Source: Pseudomonas viridiflava (GTDB taxonomy: Bacteria; Pseudomonadota; Gammaproteobacteria; Pseudomonadales; Pseudomonadaceae). Taken from it: a DNA stretch of 64,000 bases. Shown here in pieces: positions 46,818-55,334 of this stretch. The position numbers and the translations under genes were made by a program. The stretch lies in contig NZ_UPSE01000161.1 of assembly GCF_900573885.1 (NCBI RefSeq), forward strand, positions 1-64,000, in the 5' to 3' direction. The notes under the pieces were generated by a model. It worked only from the letters and a program-made list of their open reading frames with translations, was not told where the DNA came from and searched no databases. The stretch's first letter is position 1. Every line of letters starts with the position of its first letter.

Positions 46818-47608
46818 GCGGCAATCCTCAGGCGGAGCAGTCGGAAGAGTTGGTCGGTGATCAGGCCCAGCAGGCCGATGATGGCGATGGCGAGGAAAAT
46901 CACGTCCACCTGGAAACCGCGCATGGCTTTCAGGCTGATGTAGCCGAGGCCGCTGGAAGCTGCCACCAGTTCGGCGACGACGAGGTAGGTCCAGGCCCAG
47001 CCCATGGTCACGCGCAAGGTGTCGAGCACGCCGGGCAGCGAGGCCGGGCCGAGCACGTGGAACACCACGTCGCGGCGGGTGGCGCCGAGGGTGTAGCTGG
47101 CGTTGACGAGGTCTTTGGAGACGCCTTTGGAAACGTCGGCAATCATCACCAACTGCTGGAAAAAGGTGCCAAAGATGATCACGGCCACCCGCTGTTCCAG
47201 GCCGATGCCGATCCACAAAATGAACAGCGGCACGAACGAGGTCACGGGCAAGTAACGGATGAAGTTCACCAGCGGTTCAAGCAGCGCCTGCACGATACGA
47301 AAGCTGCCCATCAGCAGGCCCAACGGCACCGCCACCAGCGATGACACGGCAAAGCCGATGAGCACCACTTCCAGGCTCGCGCCGACGTGCTTGGCCAGCG
47401 TGCCGTCGTTGCTCAGACGCACCGCCGCATCGAATACCGCGCCCGGCGTGGGCAGAAACATGGTCGGCACCACGCCGCCATAAGACAGGCCCACCCACAG
47501 GCCCAACACCGCCAACCAGCACAGGGTGCTGGCTGCAAAAACAAGTTTTACCGGCAGGCCGACCTTGGGGGTCAGGCAGCGGTTTATCCAGGATCGAACA
47601 GTGGCCAT
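46805..47608 (-). CDS. ABC transporter permease (TauC/SsuC type)
   Basis: A 267-residue inner-membrane protein with about six helices and the BPD_transp_1 domain (about 75-260). The EAA loop that contacts the ATPase reads NASYTLGATRRDVVFHVLGP. The C-terminal part GWAWTYLVVAELVAASSGLG is nearly identical to that of the second permease in this window. The ATG at 47608 has GGAGG 7 bases upstream. It lies between the binding protein and ATPase genes. Confidence 0.9.
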   Translation of the reverse strand: MATVRSWINRCLTPKVGLPVKLVFAASTLCWLAVLGLWVGLSYGGVVPTMFLPTPGAVFDAAVRLSNDGTLAKHVGASLEVVLIGFAVSSLVAVPLGLLMGSFRIVQALLEPLVNFIRYLPVTSFVPLFILWIGIGLEQRVAVIIFGTFFQQLVMIADVSKGVSKDLVNASYTLGATRRDVVFHVLGPASLPGVLDTLRVTMGWAWTYLVVAELVAASSGLGYISLKAMRGFQVDVIFLAIAIIGLLGLITDQLFRLLRLRIAAWAQ

Positions 47609-47689
47609 CACGCCACCTCCACATCAGCAAGGCAGAAAGAAACAAGGCAGAGAAAGCACGCCGCGTGCCGAAACACGCGGCGAGGGGCG

Positions 47690-48664
47690 TTACGGGGTCA
47701 CGAACGAGGTGTCCACCAGATCGTCATAGCTGACGGTGAACGGCTTGCCCTGCAGCTCGCTCCAGGTTTCGTTGGCGAGCTTGATGATTTCAGCGATGTC
47801 GCCGGGCTTGCCTTTAGTGCCGAGCAGTTTTTCGCTCATGGCCTGGTCGTAGAACTTCACGCCCTTGGCGGCTTCGGCCAGGTCTTCAGGCTTGGACAGG
47901 TAACCGCCCACGCCTTTGGCCATGATGGTGTAGGCCTCTTTGGGGTGGTCTTTGGTGTACTGCACGGCTTTGTACAAACCGGCGACCAGGGCTTTCACGT
48001 CTTCAGGCTGCTTTTCGATCACGTCGCACGACAGCGCCACCACATCGACAATCACCCCCGGCGTGGCGCTGCTGTCGACCAGCACGTTGCCGGCGCCCTT
48101 TTGTTTGACCATGGTCAGGTTCGGCTCCCAGGTCACCGCCGCTGGAATGCGACCGGCGATAAAGGCAGTGGCAGCGTCATCGGCGGTCATGTTCTGCACC
48201 TCGACGTCGGCCATGCTCATGCCTTCTTTCTTGAGCAGGTACGAGAGCCAGAACTGCGACACCGAGCCTTCGTTCACGGCAATCGATTTGCCTTTGAGGC
48301 CTTTGATGCTGGTGATGTCCTTGGTCACCACCACGCCGTCGCCGCCATGGCTTTCATCGAGTGCGGCAACGGTTTTGAAGCAGAAGTCTTTGGAGCGGTA
48401 CTTGAGAATTTCGTCGATGGTCGATGCCGAACCCGAGAGCTTGCCGGAGGCCTGGGCGGCCATGTACATCGAGGCTTCTTCGATGGTGGTCAGTTCCAGA
48501 TCGAGGCCGGCGTCTTTGAAATAGCCCAGGTCACGGGCCAGATACAACGTTCCATAGCCGACCCAGGTGGTGTGGCCGATAGACAACTTGCCAGCCTGCG
48601 CGCCAGTGGCGGCAGCGGCCAGAACGAGGGACAGCGAGACACGCTTGAGCAAGGACTTACGCAT
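47690..48664 (-). CDS. ABC transporter substrate-binding protein (NMT1/TauA-like)
   Basis: A 324-residue periplasmic protein with signal peptide MRKSLLKRVSLSLVLAAAAT (cut after AQA). The two-lobe NMT1/THI5-like fold is marked by IGHTTWVGYGTLYLARDLGY and IEEASMYMAAQASGKLSGSA, TSIKGLKGKSIAVNEGSVSQ and AVTWEPNL. It binds a small, probably amine or sulfonate-like ligand. It lies 81 bases upstream of its permease gene. The adjacent aminotransferase and aldehyde dehydrogenase suggest an amine-containing ligand, which is inference. Confidence 0.88.
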   Translation of the reverse strand: MRKSLLKRVSLSLVLAAAATGAQAGKLSIGHTTWVGYGTLYLARDLGYFKDAGLDLELTTIEEASMYMAAQASGKLSGSASTIDEILKYRSKDFCFKTVAALDESHGGDGVVVTKDITSIKGLKGKSIAVNEGSVSQFWLSYLLKKEGMSMADVEVQNMTADDAATAFIAGRIPAAVTWEPNLTMVKQKGAGNVLVDSSATPGVIVDVVALSCDVIEKQPEDVKALVAGLYKAVQYTKDHPKEAYTIMAKGVGGYLSKPEDLAEAAKGVKFYDQAMSEKLLGTKGKPGDIAEIIKLANETWSELQGKPFTVSYDDLVDTSFVTP

Positions 48665-48819
48665 GGAACACTCCCACAGCCTGAAGGCTTAGTTATTGAT
48701 TGAATTGCGGGGCAGTAATGGCCAGCGGCCAAGTGATTCTGTGACCCGCGCCTCTGTTGGGCTGGGTTCTTGTTCTGCGGTGGAGCGTTGTTCGATTTTT
48801 TAGCGGCTGACTGGATTTT

Positions 48820-48902
48820 GTGGGAGCGGCTTTAGCCGCGATGCTTTGCAAAGATCAAAAACATCGCGGCTAAATCGGATGGCCGCCCCCCCCCTCCTAC
48901 AC
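48820..48902. repeat. REP-like palindrome, family B (copy 3)
   Basis: Arms GTGGGAGCGGCTTTAGCCGC (from 48820) and ATCGCGGCTAAATCGGATGG-type sequence (from 48863) face each other, with the right arm partly degraded and ending in a C-run (48887-48894). It lies between the aminotransferase and binding-protein genes. Confidence 0.75.
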
Positions 48903-48916
48903 GATGTGACGCTGGG

Positions 48917-50296
48917 TCAAAGAACCCCTATCTCCTGCGCCGTCCGATCCACAGCCCGCTTGGTCTTGCTCACCAGTTCATCCAGCTCGCCACGAGTCGC
49001 CACCAGCGCCGGCGCCATGATCATGCGGCCCAGGGTCGAGCGAATAATCAGGCCTTCTTCAAAGCCAATGCTGCGGCAGCGCCAGGCGATGTCGTTTTCG
49101 TTGGCGAAGCGTTTGCGCGTGGTTTTGTCTTCGGCAAATTGCAACGCCGCAACCAACCCAGCCCCCTGTACCTCGCCCACCAGCGGGTGATTGCCGAACA
49201 CTTCGCGCAGGCAGTTTTGCAGGTACGGGCCGGTGTCGGTTTTCACCTGGCTGACCACGCCTTCATCACGCAGCGCCTTGAGGTTGGCAATCGCCACCGC
49301 GGCCGCTACCGGGTGGCCGGAGTACGTCAGGCCGTGGGCGAACACGCCGCCCTGCTCCACCAGCACCTCGGCCATACGCTTGCTCAGCACCAGGCCGCCC
49401 ATGGGGATGTAGCCGGAGGTCAGGCCCTTGGCGATGGACAGGGTGTCGGGCTGAAAGCCGAAGTATTCGTGGGCGAACCATTCGCCGGTGCGGCCGAAGC
49501 CGCCAATCACTTCGTCGGCGCACAGCAGCACGTCGTATTGGTGGCAGATGCGCTGAATTTCCGGCCAGTAGCTTTCCGGCGGGAAGATCATGCCGCCGGC
49601 GCCCTGGAACGGTTCGGCGATAAAGCCGGCGACGTTCTCGGCGCCCAGTTCGAGAATCTTTTCTTCCAATTGGCGCGCCGCGCGCAGGCCGAATTCAGCC
49701 GGCGTCAGGTCGCCTTCGTGGGCGTACCAGTAGGGCTCGTCAATGTGCTCGACATCCGGAATCAGGCCGCCCATTTCGTGCATGAACTTCATGCCACCGA
49801 GCGCCGTCGCGGCCAGGGTTGAACCGTGGTAACCATTCCAGCGGCCGATCATGATTTTCTTCTGCGGCTTGCCGAGAATCTGCCAGTAACGGCGCACGGT
49901 GCGGATCAGCACCTCGTTGGCTTCAGAGCCGGAGTTGGTGTAAATCGCGTGGCTGTAGTGGCTGGGCAACAGGCTGAACAGCAACTCCGACAGCTCCACC
50001 ACCGCCGGGTGGGTGGTGTGAAAAAACATGTTGTAGTACGGCAGCTGCTCCAGCTGTTGGCTGGCGGCGGCAGCGAGATCCTTGCGGCCGTAACCGAGGT
50101 TGGTGCACCACAGGCCCGACATGCCGTCGAGGTAGCGGTTGCCGTCGTTGTCCCACAGATGCAAACGCTCGCCACGCACGATCACCCGCGGCCCTTCGGC
50201 GTTCAGCGCTTTCTGGTCGAGAAAGGCGTGGATGTGGTGAGCGGCATCAGAGGCCTGGTAGTCGCTGGTTTCGCGTTTGGGCAGTGGGGCAGTCAT
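48917..50296 (-). CDS. Class III aminotransferase (SpuC-like, putrescine/polyamine type)
   Basis: A 459-residue PLP aminotransferase. It shows YTNSGSEANEVLIRTVRRYW (phosphate loop), GRWNGYHGSTLAATALGGM, CADEVIGGFGRTGEWF with the conserved Asp, and TLSIAKGLTSGYIPMGG with the Schiff-base Lys. The length and motifs match putrescine-pyruvate aminotransferases (SpuC/PauA relatives). It would convert a terminal amine to an aldehyde, with pyruvate as amino acceptor. The aldehyde dehydrogenase gene lies 23 bases upstream on the same strand, so the aldehyde passes to it. The upstream extension overlaps that gene and is not used. Confidence 0.9.
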   Translation of the reverse strand: MTAPLPKRETSDYQASDAAHHIHAFLDQKALNAEGPRVIVRGERLHLWDNDGNRYLDGMSGLWCTNLGYGRKDLAAAASQQLEQLPYYNMFFHTTHPAVVELSELLFSLLPSHYSHAIYTNSGSEANEVLIRTVRRYWQILGKPQKKIMIGRWNGYHGSTLAATALGGMKFMHEMGGLIPDVEHIDEPYWYAHEGDLTPAEFGLRAARQLEEKILELGAENVAGFIAEPFQGAGGMIFPPESYWPEIQRICHQYDVLLCADEVIGGFGRTGEWFAHEYFGFQPDTLSIAKGLTSGYIPMGGLVLSKRMAEVLVEQGGVFAHGLTYSGHPVAAAVAIANLKALRDEGVVSQVKTDTGPYLQNCLREVFGNHPLVGEVQGAGLVAALQFAEDKTTRKRFANENDIAWRCRSIGFEEGLIIRSTLGRMIMAPALVATRGELDELVSKTKRAVDRTAQEIGVL

Positions 50297-50319
50297 CAAA
50301 ATGTCTCCGTATCTTTTTC

Positions 50320-51810
50320 TTATTTCAGCTGGAACCAAGTGGTTTTGAGCTGGGTGTATTTGTCGAAGGAGTGAAGCGACAGGTCGCGGCCAAAGCCCGA
50401 TTGCTTGCCGCCACCGAACGGCACAGTCACGTCCAGGGCATCGACGGTATTCACCGACACGGTGCCGGCGCGCAGTTGCCGGGCCACGCGGTGCGCGCGG
50501 TTGAGGTTGTCGGTCCATAGCGAGGCGGCCAGGCCGTAAATGCTGTCGTTGGCCAGGCGCAGGGCTTGTTCTTCGCTGTCGAACGGAATCACTGCCAGCA
50601 CCGGGCCGAACACTTCTTCGCGGGCCAGACGCATGTCCGGCGTTACGCCGGTAAAGATGGTCGGCTGCACGAAATTGCGGCTGCCGTTGATGCTCACCTG
50701 CTCGCCACCGCAGACCAGGCGTGCGCCCTGTTCATGGGCGTCGCGGATGTAGCTCATCACCCGCTCGGTTTGTCGCGTTTCAACAATGGCGCCGGCAGGG
50801 CTGGCAGGGTTTAGCGGGTCGCCGGGCTGCCAGGCCTGCGCCTTGGCACACAGGCGCTCAACGAACTCGTCGTGGATGGAACGCTGCACCAGCACGCGGG
50901 AGTTGGCCGAGCAGACTTCGCCCTGGTTGAAGAAGATGCCAAACGCGGCTTTTTCGGCGGCCAGGTCGAGGTCGTTGCAGTCGTCGAAGATCAGGTTCGC
51001 GCTCTTGCCGCCGCACTCCAGCCACACCTGCTTGAGGTTCGACTGGGCCGAGTACTGCATAAAATATTTGCCCACTTCCGTGGAGCCGGTGAAGACCAGA
51101 CAGTCGATATCGGCGTGCAAGCCCATGGCTTTGCCGGCCTGCTCGCCCAGGCCTGGTAGCACGTTCAGCACACCCGCCGGAATGCCGGCCTCAAGGGCCA
51201 GCTCGCCGAGACGCAAGGCGGAGAACGGCGACTGCTCGGCCGGTTTCAACAGCACCGAGTTGCCCGCCGCCAGTGCCGGGGCGAGTTTCCAGGCGGCCAT
51301 GTCGAGCGGGAAATTCCATGGCACCACGGCAGCGACTACGCCGAGCGCTTCGCGGGTGATGGTGGCGAGTACGTTGTGGGCGCTGGGGGCGATCTGGTCG
51401 TAGAGCTTGTCGAGGCTTTCGGCGTACCAGCGAAACACCCCGGCGGCGCCTGGCACGTCGATGGTGTAGGCATCCATGACCGGCTTGCCCATGTTCAGCG
51501 AATCAAGCAGCGCCAGCTCTTCACGGTGTTCCAGAATCAGCTCGGCCAGGCGCAGCAACACGGCCTTGCGCTCGGCGGGTGAACGACGGGCCCAGACGCC
51601 GGACTCAAACGCCTGACGCGCCGCTCGAACGGCTGCATCGACATCGGCATCACCGCACGCAGCCACCTCGGCCAGCACCGCGCCAGTGGCCGGATTGATC
51701 GCGGCAAAGGTCGCGCCGGATTGCGCCGCAACTGCCTGACCATCGATCAGCGCCAGGGTAGGAAAGCGCTGAGCCGCCGCCCGTTGTTGCCAGTCATTAA
51801 GCTCAAACAC
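50320..51810 (-). CDS. Aldehyde dehydrogenase (PuuC/PauC/KauB-like)
   Basis: A 496-residue aldehyde dehydrogenase. It shows VPWNFPLDMAAWKLAPALAA, FTGSTEVGKYFMQ, LECGGKSANLIF with the general base Glu, and GEVCSANSRVL with the catalytic Cys. Closest to gamma-glutamyl-aminobutyraldehyde dehydrogenases and 4-guanidinobutyraldehyde dehydrogenases of polyamine breakdown. It starts with GTG. It pairs with the SpuC-like aminotransferase gene: amine to aldehyde to acid. Confidence 0.9.
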   Translation of the reverse strand: MFELNDWQQRAAAQRFPTLALIDGQAVAAQSGATFAAINPATGAVLAEVAACGDADVDAAVRAARQAFESGVWARRSPAERKAVLLRLAELILEHREELALLDSLNMGKPVMDAYTIDVPGAAGVFRWYAESLDKLYDQIAPSAHNVLATITREALGVVAAVVPWNFPLDMAAWKLAPALAAGNSVLLKPAEQSPFSALRLGELALEAGIPAGVLNVLPGLGEQAGKAMGLHADIDCLVFTGSTEVGKYFMQYSAQSNLKQVWLECGGKSANLIFDDCNDLDLAAEKAAFGIFFNQGEVCSANSRVLVQRSIHDEFVERLCAKAQAWQPGDPLNPASPAGAIVETRQTERVMSYIRDAHEQGARLVCGGEQVSINGSRNFVQPTIFTGVTPDMRLAREEVFGPVLAVIPFDSEEQALRLANDSIYGLAASLWTDNLNRAHRVARQLRAGTVSVNTVDALDVTVPFGGGKQSGFGRDLSLHSFDKYTQLKTTWFQLK

Positions 51811-51963
51811 CCCAACGCCCTCGTGCCGATTAGTGAGAGCGATGGTGGCGGAACGGGCTGCATAGGAAAATTATTAAATATGTGTTCGGGGTATATGAAA
51901 AAGCTGCTTTGGAGCGCACCGAGGTGGGGCGGGGTGCCAGATAAAAGTGCATCGGTGTTTAAG

Positions 51964-52029
51964 TGTGGGAGCGGCTTACGCCGCGATGCTTTTGATCAAG
52001 AGCATCGCGGCTGAAGCCGCTCCCACAGG
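51964..52029. repeat. REP-like palindrome, family B (copy 4, near perfect)
   Basis: TGTGGGAGCGGCTTACGCCG and its reverse complement TCCCACA-side arm form a nearly perfect hairpin with a short AT-rich centre (TTTTGATCAAGAG). It ends two bases before the stop codon of the nitrilase-family gene, so it may end that transcript. The rest of 51811-52030 shows nothing else. Confidence 0.88.
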
Positions 52030-52030
52030 G

Positions 52031-52813
52031 TTAGGAATTGGTGTAGATCTCCGGGCGCCGGCCGGCGAGGTAGGGGAAGGTGCTTTCCTGCGCGGCGCGC
52101 TGCTGGTGGTCGAGGTCGACCACCAGCAGCGCCTCGCCGTTTGCCGCGCTGGCCAGTTTGCTGCCATCCGGCGCCGCCACGCAGGAGCCGCCGAGAAAAG
52201 CCAGGCCGGCTTCTACGCCGCTGTGGTTGCAGTAGGCGACGAACAGCTGATTCTCCACCGCGCGCGCCGGCACGATGAGGTCGGGCACGGCGCGGTATTC
52301 CGGCGTCAGGGCGGTGGGAATCAGCAGCAGCTCGGCGCCTTCGAGGGTCAGCTTGCGCACGTTCTCGGGGAACTCGACGTCGAAGCAAATCAGCAAACCA
52401 ATCGACCAGCCGGCGAATTCGAACGGCGCCTGCAAGCGCTCGCCGGGGGTGAACAAGGTGCGCTCGAACGCGCCGAACAGGTGGGTTTTGCGGTAGTTGC
52501 ACAGGCGCGTGCCGGTGGCGTCGATCAGTTGCGCCGAGTTGTACGGCTTGCCGCCGCTTTCATGGGTTTCGGCATAGCCGTAGCAAATGCCGATGCCGTG
52601 TTCGCGCGCGAGCTCAGCAATGCGTTGCGCCGCGGGCCCGTCCGCCGCTTCGGCCGGCTGCGCCCGCAGGTTGTAGCCGCCCAGCCACAGCTCGGAACAC
52701 AGCAGCAACTGCGCGCCGGCCGCTGCCGCTGCGCGTGCCTGGGTGGCCAGGTCAGCGAGATTCGCGGCCACATCGCCGGGGTGTCCTTCGGTTTGCCAGA
52801 GCGCCAGACGCAT
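52031..52813 (-). CDS. Carbon-nitrogen hydrolase (nitrilase superfamily)
   Basis: A 260-residue amidohydrolase. The catalytic set is visible: Glu41 (LLLCSELWLGGYN), Lys109 (YRKTHLFG) and Cys143 (LICFDVEFPE). The fold and length fit aliphatic amidases/N-carbamoyl amidases of this superfamily rather than true nitrilases. The start has GGAGG upstream. It is divergent from the LysR gene (175 bases between starts) and stands before the aldehyde dehydrogenase/aminotransferase pair, suggesting it removes an amide or carbamoyl group in the same pathway. Confidence 0.9.
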   Translation of the reverse strand: MRLALWQTEGHPGDVAANLADLATQARAAAAAGAQLLLCSELWLGGYNLRAQPAEAADGPAAQRIAELAREHGIGICYGYAETHESGGKPYNSAQLIDATGTRLCNYRKTHLFGAFERTLFTPGERLQAPFEFAGWSIGLLICFDVEFPENVRKLTLEGAELLLIPTALTPEYRAVPDLIVPARAVENQLFVAYCNHSGVEAGLAFLGGSCVAAPDGSKLASAANGEALLVVDLDHQQRAAQESTFPYLAGRRPEIYTNS

Positions 52814-52987
52814 GCAGCATCCTCCTGTGTTCTTGTGGTGTGTATGGGTTTTGCTAGCAACACTCTAGCCGCTGCCTGTGCCTCTTCAGCAAGCCGCCGG
52901 CGAAGAAAAAATATGCCCATTGCCGCGCAAAAAGGTGTTCATGCCAGACCGTTACGGCAGCACCAACGCGGTAAGGTGTGCACGCAA

Positions 52988-53932
52988 ATGTCTTACCTGA
53001 GGTCTGTCGTGGCTGCCTATACCCTGCGCCAACTTAAATACTTCGTCACCACCGTGGAGTGCGGCAGCGTTGCCGAGGCCTCGCGCAAGCTGTACATCGC
53101 CCAGCCGTCGATTTCCACCGCGATCAAGGGCCTGGAAGAAAGCTTCGGCGTGCAGCTGTTTATTCGCCACCACGCCCAGGGCGTGTCGCTGACGCCCAGC
53201 GGCGCGCGCTTTTACCGCAAGGCGCAGGAGCTGCTGCGCATGGCCAAGGAGTTCGAACAGAACGCCCTGGCCGACAACGACATCATTGCCGGACAGATCG
53301 ATATCGGCTGCTTTGAAACCGTGGCGCCGTTGTACTTGCCTCGCCTGATTGCGGGCTTCAACGCGCTGTACCCGGGCGTGGAAATACGCATACGCGACGG
53401 CGAGCAACAGGAGCTGGTGCAGGGCCTGACCTCGGGCAGTTTCGACCTGGCGATTCTCTACGACCATGACCTGGACGGCACCATCGAAACCCAGGAACTG
53501 ATGCCGCCGCAGCGCCCTTATGCGCTATTGCCGGCCGACCACCGTTTCGCCCAGCAGGCGCAGGTGTCGCTGCGCGACCTGGCGCTTGAGCCGATGATTC
53601 TGCTCGACGTGCTGCCGAGCCGAACCTACTTCGTCAGCCTGTTCGAAGAGCTCGGCCTAACGCCTCACATCGCCTTCAGCTCGCCTTCCATCGAGATGGT
53701 GCGCGGCATGGTCGGGCAAGGGTTCGGCTTCTCGGTGCTGGTCACCCGCCCGCACTCGGAATGCACCTATGACGGGCAGAAAGTGGTGGCGGTGAATATT
53801 GCCGAGAATGTCACCGGCTCCGGGCTGGTGGCGGCCTGGTTGAAGCGCTCGCAGCTGACCAAGTCGGCGCAGTTGTTTGCCGATTATTGTCAGCAGGAGT
53901 TGAGCGGCGGACCCGATGCGGTGAAACCGTAG
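52988..53932 (+). CDS. LysR-family transcriptional regulator
   Basis: A 314-residue regulator. The N-terminal helix-turn-helix is YTLRQLKYFVTTVECGSVAE with AQPSISTAIKGLEESFGVQL; the effector domain covers about 100-300. Transcribed divergently from the nitrilase-family gene, so it most likely controls the nitrilase-aldehyde dehydrogenase-aminotransferase-ABC block. The ATG at 52988 is used; a GTG at 53009 with TGAGG 6 bases upstream is an equally good start and gives 307 residues. The effector is unknown. Confidence 0.9.
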   Translation: MSYLRSVVAAYTLRQLKYFVTTVECGSVAEASRKLYIAQPSISTAIKGLEESFGVQLFIRHHAQGVSLTPSGARFYRKAQELLRMAKEFEQNALADNDIIAGQIDIGCFETVAPLYLPRLIAGFNALYPGVEIRIRDGEQQELVQGLTSGSFDLAILYDHDLDGTIETQELMPPQRPYALLPADHRFAQQAQVSLRDLALEPMILLDVLPSRTYFVSLFEELGLTPHIAFSSPSIEMVRGMVGQGFGFSVLVTRPHSECTYDGQKVVAVNIAENVTGSGLVAAWLKRSQLTKSAQLFADYCQQELSGGPDAVKP

Positions 53933-53962
53933 GCGCGATGGTTTGATGGTGTTTGGTCAAGC

Positions 53963-53990
53963 CTATCGAGGCTGAAGCCTCTCCTACAGA
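53963..53990. repeat. REP-like half element, family B (copy 5)
   Basis: TATCGAGGCTGAAGCCTCTC, followed by CTACAGA, is a diverged single arm of family B between the convergent LysR and deacylase genes. Confidence 0.6.
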
Positions 53991-53995
53991 AAGCT

Positions 53996-55144
53996 CTACG
54001 CCTGCATCCATTTCGCCAAACGCCGCAGCATGGCGTCGCACTGGCTTAGCTGCTCAACGCTGACAAATTCATCCGGCTTGTGCCCTTGGTCCATGCTGCC
54101 GGGCCCGCAGACCACGGTGGCGATGCCGGCCTGGTCGAACAGGCCGCCTTCGGTGCCAAAGGCCACGGTGCCGAAATCGTCCGAACCGCTGACCAGCGCC
54201 AGCAGTTGCGCGGCCTCGCTGTCGGCGGCGGTGGCTAAGCCCGGATAAGCACTTATCGGCGTGAAGCGGATGCCGGTGCCGGGTTGTACGGCGTTCATCT
54301 GTGGCACCAGCTCGGCGGCGTAGGCCTGCAATTCGTGGGCGATGGTCTCGGCATCGTCGGCCGGCAAGGTGCGCACTTCGAAGTCGAAGCGGCAGTGTTC
54401 GGGCACGATATTCAAGGCGCTGCCGCCGCTGATGGTGCCGGATTGCACGGTGGAATACGGCGGGTCGAAACGCGCGTCGTGGCGCTCTTTTGCGGCCAGG
54501 CGTTGGCCGATCTCGCCGAGGCGGTTGATTAATTTGGCGGCATATTCGATGGCGTTCACGCCCTCTGGCGCGTAAGCCGAATGGCAGGCGGCGCCGTGCA
54601 CTTCGCAGCGCATGCCGAGTTTGCCTTTGTGGCCGAGCACCGGGCGCATGAAAGTCGGTTCGCCGATGATGCACAGGCTCGGCCGCTCCGGCCGATGCGC
54701 CAGCGCCTCGATCAGGCTGCGCACACCGAGGCAGCCGACTTCCTCGTCATAGGAAATCGCCAGGTGCAGCGGCACGCGCAACGGGCTGGCCAAAAAGGCA
54801 GGCAAGGCGGCGAGCACGCAGGCGATATAACCCTTCATGTCCGCCGTGCCACGGCCGTACAGCTTGCCGTCGCGCTCGGTGAGGGCGAACGGCGGCAGCG
54901 TCCAGGCTTGGCCGTCTACCGGCACCACGTCGCTGTGGCCCGAGAGCATCACCCCGCCCGCGCCGGCTGGACCGATACGCGCATAGAGATTGGCCTTGCG
55001 GCGGTCGTCGCTGTAAATCAGCTCGCTGTCGATGCCCAGGCCAGCAAGGTAATCGCGGACGAATTCAATCAACGCCAGGTTCGACTCGCGGCTGACGGTG
55101 TCGAAGGCGATGAGGTGGGAAAGCAGGTCGCGGCTGGTGTGCAT
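53996..55144 (-). CDS. argE: Acetylornithine deacetylase-like M20 metallohydrolase
   Basis: A 382-residue M20 amidohydrolase. Metal-site motifs: LSGHSDVVPVDGQAW (His, Asp), YGRGTADMKGYIAC (Asp), SYDEEVGCLG (Glu-Glu), and the C-terminal HKPDEF (His). The lid domain lies about 180-290. It resembles ArgE, which removes the acetyl group of N-acetylornithine. Many Pseudomonas make ornithine with ArgJ instead, and the DUF1028 and RidA genes next to it suggest a catabolic deacylase, so the exact substrate is uncertain. Confidence 0.83.
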   Translation of the reverse strand: MHTSRDLLSHLIAFDTVSRESNLALIEFVRDYLAGLGIDSELIYSDDRRKANLYARIGPAGAGGVMLSGHSDVVPVDGQAWTLPPFALTERDGKLYGRGTADMKGYIACVLAALPAFLASPLRVPLHLAISYDEEVGCLGVRSLIEALAHRPERPSLCIIGEPTFMRPVLGHKGKLGMRCEVHGAACHSAYAPEGVNAIEYAAKLINRLGEIGQRLAAKERHDARFDPPYSTVQSGTISGGSALNIVPEHCRFDFEVRTLPADDAETIAHELQAYAAELVPQMNAVQPGTGIRFTPISAYPGLATAADSEAAQLLALVSGSDDFGTVAFGTEGGLFDQAGIATVVCGPGSMDQGHKPDEFVSVEQLSQCDAMLRRLAKWMQA

Positions 55145-55178
55145 GGTTTCACTCGTCCTTGGGTCGGTGAGCGCGGTC

Positions 55179-55319
55179 CGTAGGTTGGGTTGAGCGCAGC
55201 GAAGCCCAACAAATGTTCATGCGGAGCCGGAGAAATCTCCACGCGGAGCCCGACAAATCTCCACGCGGAGCCCAACGGGCTCCCTGTTGGGCTTCGCTTA
55301 TGGCTCAACCCAACCTACG
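55179..55319. repeat. Palindromic repeat, family C (copy 1) with internal 22-bp tandem repeats
   Basis: Arms CGTAGGTTGGGTTGAGCGCA...GCCCAAC (55179-55210) and GTTGGGCTTCGC...AACCCAACCTACG (55286-55319) enclose a 75-base centre. The centre holds three 21-22-base tandem units: ATGCGGAGCCGGAGAAATCT (from 55219), ACGCGGAGCCCGACAAATCT (from 55241) and ACGCGGAGCCCAACGGGCTC (from 55263). It lies between the deacylase and DUF1028 genes. Confidence 0.88.
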
Positions 55320-55334
55320 TGAATTTTCTCCGCT

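Noticed and set aside
46818..47216. Longer N-terminus for the ABC ATPase (about 130 extra residues)
   Set aside because: The extension lies inside the permease gene in another frame and is Arg/His-rich; the ATG at 46817 fits the family.
51947..52987. Upstream extension of the LysR frame across the nitrilase-family gene
   Set aside because: The extra 347 codons are the mirror of the nitrilase-family gene; LysR proteins begin near 52988 or 53009.
55219..55283. Short tandem repeats as a mini CRISPR array
   Set aside because: The three units follow each other without spacers and lie inside a family C palindrome; no cas genes are present.
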